Source: CAWBAT01 sp963810905
GTDB lineage: Bacteria > Acidobacteriota > Terriglobia > Versatilivoradales > Versatilivoraceae
Reading direction: 5' to 3'
Assembly: GCA_963810905.1 (NCBI GenBank)
Contig: CAWEPG010000015.1
Location: 186,001 to 250,000 of the forward strand
Length of the DNA: 64,000 bases
Every line of letters starts with the position of its first letter. Positions within the stretch are counted from its first letter, which is position 1. The notes beneath the pieces were generated by a model that was not told the DNA's origin, ran no database searches, and worked only from the letters and a program-made list of their open reading frames with translations. Shown piece after piece: positions 47,830 through 56,371 of the stretch. The position numbers and the translations under genes were made by a program.

Positions 47830-48233
47830 GTGGGGCAAGTATGAGTTCTGATCTTTGCCTTCCACATTCCCCGGCTTTCGAAGCGGGAAAAAAGCAAGGC
47901 TCCTCTCCTCACCAAAAATATTTTAAATAAATCACTGGAATGCTTTGACGCCCTGAGATAAAGTGTATCCAGTTTTCGATATCCACTATTTATTTTCTTC
48001 AGAGGGCTTAAATCAACAGGGAATCGAGATGATTCTTGGGGCCATCCGAAACCTTTATCTCACGTTGGGTTTCGTCTCTTAATTGGCTCTACGGTTGCCG
48101 CAGCGGTTTATTTCTACAACGGGATCGTAATCGCTGCTGTCCAACTACTGATGACCAAGCCGGGCTATTTCCCATGACGCCTGGCGACAGCTTAACCTTC
48201 ATGGCCGCGTCTCGGAGTACTCGAGGAGGTTCA
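47830..48233. other. Intergenic region, no gene seen
   Basis: About 400 bases after the ATP-grasp gene. No convincing frame or hairpin with T-run was noted. A longer rightward frame from 48036 into the DUF2934 gene has no ribosome site, and its first part has no family features, so it is left out. Confidence 0.4.
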
Positions 48234-48440
48234 ATGGACAACGAAAGCTCTATACTCACAGAAGAAACAGAACTGACGGATGCAGAATTACTGCATCAAC
48301 TCATTGCCCTGCGCGCCTATTTAATTTACGAAGCCAGGGGCTGTGTGGATGGCTTCCACGAGCAGGACTGGTTGCAAGCAGAAAGCGAGGTCATCGCTGA
48401 AATGACACAACCCGAGAGAACTGCCTCAGCCAGCGCCTGA
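48234..48440 (+). CDS. DUF2934 family small protein
   Basis: 68 residues from the ATG at 48234, five bases after GAGGAGG (48223-48229). The core LIALRAYLIYEARGCVDGFH followed by EQDWLQAESEVI is the DUF2934 pattern (RAYxIYExxG..DWLxAExE). These small soluble proteins are frequent in Acidobacteria, Cyanobacteria and soil Proteobacteria, with no known function. An upstream in-frame extension to 48036 exists but lacks a ribosome site. Confidence 0.82.
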   Translation: MDNESSILTEETELTDAELLHQLIALRAYLIYEARGCVDGFHEQDWLQAESEVIAEMTQPERTASASA

Positions 48441-48977
48441 ACCGTTCGACCCAACGTCGCCAAGTGGAGAATTGTGATCCACTTCTTATGATGGGGTCAG
48501 ATTGTTGCAATTGAGATTCGTCTGAGATTGAAAGGATCACAGCGGGGAAGACTTTTCTCATCAAGGACCGAATAGAGGAAATCTTCTGTAGCTTGAAGCA
48601 TTCCAGCCCGCTTGAAGCTAAGCAAAATCAAATATATATTCCTCAGGGCTATCCTTCTGCATTGCCAGTGCCTCCACTTGGGGGGCGCTCCCCTTCGAAT
48701 CAAGAAAACCCATTCCCTTCTGGAAGAGCACGACATCCTAACCCCGGTTCCGCATCAATCCCATTTCTCTCCAAAGAGATCTTTCCTTGTCCGATGTCAA
48801 ATCATTATCCATTCGTGGGACGTTCATCAGCCTTGACCGGGAGTCTGGGATCAGGTAAGAAAAGCGGTTGACGTCTATTTAGCCCTGAAAGAAGTTTGGA
48901 CATTCAGGTATCATCTAGTATCGGATCTAGGACACTTTGTCGGCTTAATCACGCGAGAAAAATACCAGGGAGGAATA
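48441..48977. other. Intergenic region, no gene seen
   Basis: About 540 bases with only short unsupported frames. The 3' end holds the ribosome site of the next gene (GGGAGG, 48968-48973). No repeat or hairpin stood out. Confidence 0.4.
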
Positions 48978-50348
48978 ATGAATCGCAGGCAATTTATCAA
49001 GCAAGGATCTGTCTTAAGTGCTGCGGCGGGAGTATCAAGCCTTACTTCTCGGACGAAAGCCGTGGCAGCCAATGACCGCGTTGGCGTTGGGCTGATTGGG
49101 TGTGGCGGGATGGGCCGCATGAACTTGACTGACTTCATGAAAAATCCGGAAGTCGAAGCAGTCGCCGTTTGCGATGTTTTTCAAGGAAATCTGGAAAAAG
49201 CATTGGCCGTGACGCAAGGGAAGGCCAAGACTTATCATGACTTTCGAAAAGTACTCGAGAATAAGGATATCGACGCCGTCATCATTGCAACTCCAGATCA
49301 CTGGCACCCGCTGATCATGATCAGTGCCTGCGAAGCCGGCAAAGACGTCTACGTTGAGAAACCGGTGTCCAATCGTATTCGGGAAGGGCGCTTAATGGTG
49401 GAAGCGGCTCGTCGTACGAATCGGGTTGTGCAGGTTGGGCTCCAACAGAGGTCAGGGACGCACTTCCAGCGTGCCGTCAAGATGATCCAGGAAGGTCAGA
49501 TTGGAAAAGTTTACTATGCTCAGTGTTGGAATCATGAATTTTCCAAACAAGAAGGGATGGGGAATCCCCCAGACAGTGATCCTCCTCCAGGGCTTGATTG
49601 GGATTTCTGGTTGGGACCAGCACCCAAAGTACCGTTCAACAAAAACCGCTTTGGCGGGACGTTTCGGTGGTTCTTCGACTATGGAGGGGGAAAACTGGCC
49701 GACTGGGGAACCCATTTGATTGATATCGTCCACTGGGCTATGAAAGTGGAAGCTCCCCTGAGCGCGACCTCTTCTGGAGGGAAACTTTATTTGACAGACA
49801 ACCGCGAGACACCTGACACACAAGGCGTGATTTATGAGTATCCCGGATTTCTGCTCCAATATTCTATCCTGAATCACAATACCTACGGTCACAATGGGAA
49901 CTGGGGGGCCAAACCCTTTGGCAGTTATGGGATTCTCTTCCACGGAACCCTGGGAACTCTATTTATCGACCGGGCTGGCTACGAGGTGACCTCCCAGCCA
50001 GAGATGAATTCTGATCCCACGGGTACATCCGTTCGTGACATCGACGATTTGACCGGAACGAGCCTTTATTACACAACCAAGTTGACGCCCTCTCGAGGAA
50101 CCACCTCGGTACAACACCTTCCGCACGTTCAAAATTTCCTAGCCTGCATGAAGACGCGCCAAAGACCAAACGCCGATATTGAAGTGGGACATCGGACAAC
50201 AACTGCCTGTCACTTAGGAAATATCTCGCTCCGGGTAGGCCAGAAGATTCACTGGGATGCGAAAACAGAACAAATTATCGATAATGCGAAGGCAAATGAG
50301 ATGGTCACCAAGCAATACCGCGCTCCTTGGATCCTGCCTGGAATGTAG
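48978..50348 (+). CDS. Tat-exported Gfo/Idh/MocA family oxidoreductase
   Basis: 456 residues. The N-terminus MNRRQFIKQGSVLSAAAGVS is a twin-arginine signal. The Rossmann NAD(P) site follows (VGVGLIGCGGMGRMN), with IIATPDHWHPLIMISACEAG and DVYVEKPVSNRIREG, where the Lys of EKP is the catalytic or structural Lys of the family. The C-terminal alpha/beta domain has GGGKLADWGTHLIDIVHWAM. These periplasmic Gfo/Idh proteins are numerous in Acidobacteria and Planctomycetes and often carry tightly bound cofactor; substrates are sugars or sugar derivatives. A beta-propeller protein and a Tat-exported isomerase follow on the same strand. Confidence 0.9.
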   Translation: MNRRQFIKQGSVLSAAAGVSSLTSRTKAVAANDRVGVGLIGCGGMGRMNLTDFMKNPEVEAVAVCDVFQGNLEKALAVTQGKAKTYHDFRKVLENKDIDAVIIATPDHWHPLIMISACEAGKDVYVEKPVSNRIREGRLMVEAARRTNRVVQVGLQQRSGTHFQRAVKMIQEGQIGKVYYAQCWNHEFSKQEGMGNPPDSDPPPGLDWDFWLGPAPKVPFNKNRFGGTFRWFFDYGGGKLADWGTHLIDIVHWAMKVEAPLSATSSGGKLYLTDNRETPDTQGVIYEYPGFLLQYSILNHNTYGHNGNWGAKPFGSYGILFHGTLGTLFIDRAGYEVTSQPEMNSDPTGTSVRDIDDLTGTSLYYTTKLTPSRGTTSVQHLPHVQNFLACMKTRQRPNADIEVGHRTTTACHLGNISLRVGQKIHWDAKTEQIIDNAKANEMVTKQYRAPWILPGM

Positions 50349-50687
50349 ACCTTTTTGAGGATTGCGTTACCCTCACGCCTAGAAGCTGGAAACGCCAAGA
50401 ACGCAAAGATCGCCAAGGTTGACGCGGATTTCTCAACTCTAGCCACCGCATGAGGTTATACGGTCTATCACCCTTGCAGCTTGGGTGACCCACCTTGGGC
50501 GTACGGCAATTTCGAAGTTGACATTGTCTCTGCTCTGCTTGGTGGTGAGAAAATTAGATTCGCAGCTCGAAGGATTGTCAACAAAGTCGCTAAAGATATG
50601 TTCAATCTCCCCCGGACCGTATCTTATATTTTTTCTTGGCGTTCTTCGCGTTTCAGTTTTTGGGGACCAGGCTTGTAACAAGATTTT
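50349..50687. repeat. Intergenic region flanked by short inverted GAACGC-type repeats
   Basis: At 50391-50418, AACGCCAAGAACGCAAAGAT is followed by CGCCAAGG. At 50635-50658 the reverse of a related sequence occurs (TTCTTGGCGTTCTTCGCGTTT). Short-period AAGAACGC repeats of this kind are common intergenic sequence in environmental genomes. No gene was found between them. Confidence 0.4.
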
Positions 50688-52159
50688 GTGGTTCGCACGT
50701 ATGGGGCGCAGCTCTTAGTCAGACGGGAAACGATCCTATATGGTGACCCGATTTTCAGACAATGCGACGTCAATCTAAGACTCAATTCGACCTGCAAGAA
50801 CTTAGTGACTCCAGTTGTTTTGTTATGCTGGGTCTTTATTGGAGCCGGATTTTTGGCAGGAAAGAATGACGGAAGCAGTCCCCTCAATTGGCCTTCGTTT
50901 CGGGGCCCTCAAGCCTCTGGCGTTGCCACCGATCAAAACATTCCGGACCGATGGAATGGCCCCCAAGGAGTAAACATTCGTTGGAAGATCACGCATTTCT
51001 GGGCTGGCTCATTCAAGCCCCATTGTCTGGGGAGAACGCATTTATCTCACCACGGCAGTCAGCAGTCTGGGGGACGGTTCTTTTCGGCATGGCTTGTACG
51101 GCGAAGGCGATGCCAGTACGGACCGATCGATCCATCAGTGGGAGGTTCTAGCCCTCGAAAAGAAAACGGGAAAGATTGTGTGGGAGAAAACTGCCTATAA
51201 GGGTGTCCCCCGAGAAAAACGCCATCTTAAAGCAAGTTACGCCAACTCAACTCCTGCTACCGATGGCCGGTATGTGATTGCTTTCTTTGGCTCGCAAGGG
51301 CTTTATGCATTCGATATGAACGGGAACTTGCTCTGGCAGAAGGATCTCGGCATTCTCAATGCGGGCGCTTACGATGACCCTGAGTATGAATGGGGAACCG
51401 CTAGTTCACCCATCATCTTCGAAGACCTAGTGATTGTGCAATGTGATACCCAGAAGGATTCGTTCATCTTAGCCGCTGACCTGAAATCAGGAAAAACTAT
51501 TTGGAAGACAGCGCGTGAAGAGCTTCCCTCTTGGGGAACCCCCAGCATTTATGCAGAGCAAGGACAGAACGGAATTAGTGACCAATGGATCCAACTATAT
51601 TCGAGGTTATGACCCGAAGACAGGAAAGGAGTTGTGGCGCTTGGGAGGCAGCTCCAAAATCACGGCACCAACACCCGTCTTCTCTGACGAATTTATTGTG
51701 GTTGCGAGTGGCCGTCGACCGGAGGCTCCCATCTTCGTGATCCGTCCAGGTGGATCCGGGGATATCACATTGCCCATCAATCAAACTTCCAGCCGCCAGA
51801 TCGCCTGGAGCAAGCAACAACGTGGGCCTTATATGCCGACTCCTCTCATCTATCATGATTATCTTTATACGCTTGCCAACCAGGGAATTTTGGATTGTTA
51901 TGAATTAAAAACTGGTAAAGAAATTTATCGTCAGCGAATTCCGCACCAGGGAGGCGGATTCAGCGCTTCCCCAATCGCAGCGGACGGTAGAATTTTCCTG
52001 CCCGGAGAAGATGGAGACATTTTCGTGGTTAAAGCAGGGCCGGATTTTGAGTTGTTGGCAACTAATCCAATGGGTGAATTATTGATGGCCACTCCGGCAC
52101 TTTCTGACGGGATGATGTTCGTTCGAACTCAACATCATTTGTTTGCGATCGGGCGCTGA
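50688..52159 (+). CDS. PQQ-like beta-propeller repeat protein (frameshifted)
   Basis: Three frames (50688-51200, 51094-51612, 51515-52159) join into about 490 residues. The start is unsure. A hydrophobic signal-like segment (LVTPVVLLCWVFIGAGFLAG) precedes LNWPSFRGPQASGVATDQNI, the usual opening of exported PQQ-like proteins. Blade motifs: VLALEKKTGKIVWEK, ILAADLKSGKTIWKT, IRGYDPKTGKELWRLGG and LDCYELKTGKEIYRQ. Skipping the C at about 50994 gives ITISGLAHSSPIVWGERIYL, and skipping the C at 51565 gives EQGRTELVTNGSN, so both breaks look like indels. No PQQ-enzyme catalytic residues are seen, so it is likely a structural propeller outside the cytoplasm. Confidence 0.82.
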
Positions 52160-52244
52160 AAAGAGTGTAAGAATCAGCGGGATTCGTGGTCCAGAGACCA
52201 TGAATTTTTATCTTGCGATGTGAAATCTTTGGTGCTGGAACCCT

Positions 52245-52817
52245 TTATTTCTTGAGCTTCTCGATGAATTGCTTGCGAAACTTGGCGACTTTGGGGGCGA
52301 CCACAAAGCGGCAATAGGGCTGGTCAACATTGTTCAGGAAGTATTCCTGGTGATAGTCTTCAGCCCGATAGAACTCCTGGAGTGGCGCCACCTCTGTGAC
52401 AATCGGATCATCCCACAATTTTTTCTTATTGAAGTCGTCAATTACCTGTTCCGCGACCCGCTGTTGCTGCGAGTTGTGATAAAAGATGCCGAGCGATACT
52501 GCGTTCCGATGTCAGCCCCTTGTTGGTTCATGGTGGTCGGGTCATGAATCGAAAAAAATACTTCCAGGACTTCTTTAAAGGAAATGACTTGGGGGTCAAA
52601 CGTGATTTGGACAACCTCGGCGTGACCGGTCGTCCCATTACAGACCTGTCGGTAGGTTGGATTGGGGGTTCGCCCTCCCGAGTAGCCTGATTCAACTTTT
52701 ACCACACCCTTCAAATCAAGGAAGACCGCTTCTAGACACCAGAAGCAACCACCGCCAAGCGTAGCTAATTCCAATAAAGGGTTGGTCGTCTTTTTTCAAA
52801 ATCTCAGAAGCTTCCAT
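52245..52817 (-). CDS. msrA: Peptide methionine sulfoxide reductase MsrA (frameshifted)
   Basis: ATG at 52817, about 190 residues. The active-site motif GGGCFWCLEAVF has the nucleophilic Cys, followed by VKVESGYSGG, GHAEVVQITFDP and the MsrA landmark DPTTMNQQGADIGTQYRSA. The frame then changes: the plus-strand frame complementary to 52440-52245 continues FYHNSQQQRVAEQVI and DYHQEYFLNN, the normal end. A second lesion lies at the T6 run 52791-52796: five Ts join MEASEILKK to TTNPLLELATLGGG. Restored, the protein is a typical MsrA that reduces methionine-S-sulfoxide in the cytoplasm. No MsrB is fused or adjacent. Confidence 0.88.
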
Positions 52818-52914
52818 AGAGATTCAAATCCTTTCTTAAATTCGAATTACAGCCAAGTATAACCTCAGCAGCAGATTTCCACTGTGAACAATTCATTTGT
52901 GGCCACACTGAGAT

Positions 52915-52968
52915 GAAACCGGGGGCCGCTGGCCACGCACGGCAGGCTAAGACGCCTGTCCCCACATT
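52915..52968. repeat. Short intergenic palindromic element
   Basis: The stretch GGGGGCCGCTGGCCACGCAC followed by GGCAGGCTAAGACGCCTGTCC contains one near-perfect hairpin (GGCAGGC-TAAGAC-GCCTGTC). It resembles small G+C-rich intergenic elements and lies upstream of a Tat-exported isomerase gene. A single copy is seen in this window. Confidence 0.35.
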
Positions 52969-53082
52969 GATTTTCCCTTGCTTCCAGACACCTTCTTGGG
53001 GTTACATTCATAAGCCAAGGATTAACGTGGTCTATTCAATTCGAAACCGATTGTCATCCCCCCACCTAGTGGAGCCGAATTC

Positions 53083-54105
53083 ATGTCCGATTCAACGAGT
53101 TTCCAACGAAGAGAATTCCTGACTCGAAGCGGGGCTGCAGCTTTCTTGAGCGGAGCAGCTTTCGGCTTGGATGCGCAGCCCGTCACGGCTGCGCCAGGCG
53201 ACATCACTCAAGTAACGCCCAATACAAAGTTTCCGAAACTAGCGATTCGTACCGAGTATTCGCCGCAGAAACTGCAATTTGCGGCCTCAGCAGGTTACGA
53301 AGGGGTTATTATTCCCGTCGAAGGAGCTTTTGATCCCAATAAGCTCAGCGATTCTCAAATTGACCAGGTGATCGCAACGGCCCGCCAGGCTGACATCCAG
53401 ATTATTAGCCTGGAGTGCATGTGGGGATTCAACCATATTGCGCGCGATGCTAATGAACGGCGGAACGCGCGTGCCTGGTTTGTGCGCTGTCTAGAGTTTG
53501 CTCATCGGCTGGGATGCAAGTTTGTGGGAACATTCAGCGGGGGGATGGAAAGATCAACCGTGGATGACCAGGTAAAGGAATTGGCCGCAGTGATTAACGA
53601 AGTCTATTTGCCGGTCTGTGAAAAGTTGGATTTGGGCATCGGGCCGGAGAATTACCCCTGTGATGTGAATTTCGCGACGGTTCCAGCAACCTGGGAGAAG
53701 TTAATGACACTTGTTCCCAATCACCGGTTTGGTCTGGAATTCGACCCTTCCCATTTAGCCCGCCAATTCATTGATCCGATTCAAACGGCCTGGGACTTCC
53801 GCGATCGCATCCTGGCTGTGCATGCCAAAGATACCGAAATCTTAGAACCTATGCTTGCCAAGATTGGCATTCATGGCGAGGGTTGGTGGCGTTATCGGAT
53901 TCCGGGACAAGGCATTATCAACTGGTCAAAATTTATCAATGTCCTGCTCCAAGCGGAATTTAAAGGCGGGATAGCCATCGAACACGAGGACCCATTTTGG
54001 GACGAAAAGGCAACAAATCCTGACGAGTTTCCCCAGGCACGTAAAGACGGCTTTATTCTTGCTGCGCGTTATCTGCGCCTCTATCTGCCAGGGCGACTGA
54101 TTTGA
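53083..54105 (+). CDS. Tat-exported sugar phosphate isomerase/epimerase (xylose-isomerase-like TIM barrel)
   Basis: 340 residues. A twin-arginine signal (QRREFLTRSGAAAFLSGAAF) is followed by the AP-endonuclease-2/xylose-isomerase-like TIM barrel: QKLQFAASAGYEGVIIPVEG, ISLECMWGFNHIARDANERR, LGCKFVGTFSGGMERSTVDD, LEFDPSHLAR, ILAVHAKDTEI and IAIEHEDPFWD. The Glu, Asp and His residues in ECMWG, DPSH, HAKD and EHEDP are the metal site of this fold. It probably epimerises or isomerises a sugar or cyclitol outside the cytoplasm. With the nearby Gfo/Idh protein it could form a periplasmic sugar-modification route; that is inference. Confidence 0.85.
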   Translation: MSDSTSFQRREFLTRSGAAAFLSGAAFGLDAQPVTAAPGDITQVTPNTKFPKLAIRTEYSPQKLQFAASAGYEGVIIPVEGAFDPNKLSDSQIDQVIATARQADIQIISLECMWGFNHIARDANERRNARAWFVRCLEFAHRLGCKFVGTFSGGMERSTVDDQVKELAAVINEVYLPVCEKLDLGIGPENYPCDVNFATVPATWEKLMTLVPNHRFGLEFDPSHLARQFIDPIQTAWDFRDRILAVHAKDTEILEPMLAKIGIHGEGWWRYRIPGQGIINWSKFINVLLQAEFKGGIAIEHEDPFWDEKATNPDEFPQARKDGFILAARYLRLYLPGRLI

Positions 54106-54117
54106 AGCATTTCTTAT

Positions 54118-54456
54118 ATGTCTGAAGAAAGAATTCGCCAAATCATCGAGCAAGAGCTTCGCGGGGCACCGAATGGGGGGCTCTGGGAAAAACCAGAGTT
54201 TCTTTCACGGCTAGTTCGTCCACGAAAAATGCCATTTCTGGTCGATATGGACTGGAACCATATGCTCGATCTCTGGCTTGTTTATGAGAACACGGATGAT
54301 GGTTTCGAGTTTAAGATCGTGTACGACGAAACAACAGACAAGTTTGGTTTGGCCATCTCGCTAGGAGGGGGTAATCGGGAGCTGGTACTCGGCTTCTATA
54401 CAAGTTTCCTGGACACGCTAAAGGAATTCGATCTATCAGAAATTGATCCTCTCTAG
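54118..54456 (+). CDS. Conserved hypothetical protein
   Basis: 112 residues, 12 bases after the isomerase gene, so probably co-transcribed. Acidic and aromatic (DMDWNHMLDLWLVYENTDDG, then FEFKIVYDETTDKFGLAISL), with no membrane segment or signal. It has the look of a small alpha/beta protein. I do not recognise the family. Confidence 0.65.
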   Translation: MSEERIRQIIEQELRGAPNGGLWEKPEFLSRLVRPRKMPFLVDMDWNHMLDLWLVYENTDDGFEFKIVYDETTDKFGLAISLGGGNRELVLGFYTSFLDTLKEFDLSEIDPL

Positions 54457-54508
54457 CTCCTTCACCTAAACGGATTACGCGTTGCAGCCAATAATTGACT
54501 GAATAATA

Positions 54509-54673
54509 TTAAGCAGCACATTGGGACATCTCAATCGCAACTAGATCCGCAGTTTCTACGATACATTTTCTTCCACGGAAGCAAATCATCGAATAATTTT
54601 CCATTCTGTAGATGACTTCAATTACTAACCCAAAATAGATGGCCAGGTTTTGTTTTTGTTGTTCGGATTTCAT
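54509..54673 (-). CDS. Small hypothetical protein (54 residues)
   Basis: Start ATG at 54673 behind a strong AGGAGGC at good spacing; stop TAA at 54509. It reads MKSEQQKQNLAIYFGLVIEV, then YRMENYSMICFRGRKCIVET and ends SQCAA. A short hydrophobic stretch and three Cys are seen. No family is recognised. The ribosome site makes it more likely real than a chance frame of this length. Confidence 0.5.
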   Translation of the reverse strand: MKSEQQKQNLAIYFGLVIEVIYRMENYSMICFRGRKCIVETADLVAIEMSQCAA

Positions 54674-54704
54674 CGGATTGCCTCCTCTTTTTGGTTAGGA
54701 CAAT

Positions 54705-55278
54705 TTATGTTTCCGTTCGATCCATTCGCATGAGAGGTTCGTAGAGCATCGACTGTAAAAGAGCAACCCGAGGATTGGAACCCCGGGTTGCCAATTTTTG
54801 AAACGGCTGCGCGCCTATTGAGATGAAAGCAACCGCAATTCCGCAAGGGGTTACTTCTTTCTTTGCAATCAGAATAGTCGCTTTAGATGGTTCGGTTCCT
54901 CCGGCCACTTCTTTCTCGGCACTGGACTGGACTAATTTGCGACCGATCTGCTTCTCCAGGGGTCCAAACCTGAGACAGGAAGTAGAACTCGCCATAACGG
55001 TTAAAAACCAATTTCCCGTCAGCCGAGATCCGGCTAGCCTGAATAGCATTGTTCATGACTAGCGCAGATTGATGACCATCTGTGCTTCGGATGACCACCA
55101 ACACCGGGCTCTTAGGTACAACGGAATATTCTCCCGCTGGAAGAGTCTGACTTCCAACTCGAAAGTCAAAAGGAATATTTGCCGTTACCCTCGTGGACGA
55201 CTGGCCATAGGCATTCGGTCCGGCCAGCACGGCAAACAATGTGACTGCTACTAACAACCAGCTAATTTTCTTGCTCAT
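54705..55278 (-). CDS. Small secreted protein of an acidobacterial type (frameshifted)
   Basis: Start ATG at 55278 behind AAAGGAGAGG. A signal peptide (MSKKISWLLVAVTLFAVLAG) is followed by VTANIPFDFRVGSQTLPAGE and RYGEFYFLSQVWTPGE. This pattern (IPFDF..VG...LPAGEY, then FLSQVW) is widespread among secreted proteins of Acidobacteria and is of unknown function. The frame changes near 54950 to IGRKLVQSSAEKEVAGG, the usual C-terminal continuation. The second frame runs on to 54705, which may be past the true end. Probably a beta-rich periplasmic or surface protein. Confidence 0.7.
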
Positions 55279-56371
55279 TTGACCTCTCCTTTTTCATTGA
55301 GGCGACGACCGAAGCTAGCCGTTTGCCTGGTTAAATAGGAGTGGCGTTAGTTGCGCTTCCAACGGCTTCCCACTCTGGATTCGAGCCGAACCTGCTAAAG
55401 AGTTTCGACTGGATTGATTAACCAATTGGTTCATCTGCTCGTATATGGCAAGAAGCCTGAAAACATTTCAGAAGGGCCGTGTCGATTTATTTGCAGAAAT
55501 GGTTTTATTAGACTCCCAAGACGCAGACAATGCGTCGAAACCTCAACTGGGCCCCCTTTTTCATTGATTTGTTATTGTGCGAACCGGTGGGATTGATTTC
55601 ATCAATGAGATGGCGAATTGTACCCGACCCTCAAGGCTAACGCCGAGTGAAGGCCTATCAAGCCTTCACTCCCCTCCCAAAAAGAGTTTGAGTTATTCCC
55701 CTCCGCCGAAAGGGGGTGTAAGAATTGGTCGAACTGTTTGCAGGGAACGCTCGCCGCAGCGTTCTCTAGTTGCCGAGGAGCACTGAATTCAAATGGTCTT
55801 GTCATTCTAAATTAGGAACTTGGAACTAGCGTCCGTTCCCTACGGAGCTCTCAATTCCTTCACACGTTCAGAGGTGCAGGAGTGGGTCCTCTTTTCTGAT
55901 GCGAGAGCTTACTCAGACCAAGACATCCCCCGCAGTCTGCGCCTGCTGCCCCGTTCAAAGGGGGACTTTTTCAATTCCCATCCAGTTGAGGAAAATTGGG
56001 ATTAGGGTGTAGTGGATGGAAGTGATTTCCCTCTCCCCCGGCGGCAGAGGGTGGTCCGTCAGGACCGGGTGAGGGGGGCTTTACTCAGCAGCCTTTGGGA
56101 AAGCTGATGGACGATGATAAGCCTTTAGTGGTGGGTACGATTCATTCTGCCAGGGGGCTAAGATCTCTTTGTGATGTCTTTGAAAATTGTGCTTTACTGG
56201 CTCACTTTTCATGTGATAATTTACACTCATTATTTATCCAGAAAAATCATGCCTGCACAATTTTTGATTCACTGAGTTCGCGACTCCGGGCCAGGTGACT
56301 CCTACTTTCGATTGGCTGGACAGGGTCTCCCCTCGGCAAATTGATTGTGGCCAATAATAAGGAGATGAGAC
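55279..56371. other. Intergenic region with palindromic repeats
   Basis: About 1.1 kb with no supported gene. It holds G+C-rich palindromic elements: CCCTCT (56029-56034) with AGAGGG (56046-56051), and GGTCC-GTCA-GGACC (56053-56066) followed by GGGTGAGGGGGG. A related word (CCGTTAGGACCGGGTTAGG) recurs near 59326. The end of the region holds the upstream element (56192-56280) and ribosome site of the next gene. Confidence 0.5.
56192..56280 (+). repeat. Upstream repeat copy A (before the large unknown gene)
   Basis: CTTTACTGGCTCACTTTTCA, TGTGATA and TTACAC(A/T)CATTAT, then GAAAAATCAT and a later CTGAGTTCG. The first 59 bases match copy B at 59909-59967 closely, and the match continues in patches to CTGAGTTCG about 80 bases in. 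It lies about 90 bases before the GTG start of the large unknown gene. Confidence 0.8.

Noticed and set aside
48036..48233. N-terminal extension of the DUF2934 gene
   Set aside because: No ribosome site at 48036, while GAGGAGG stands directly before the ATG at 48234.
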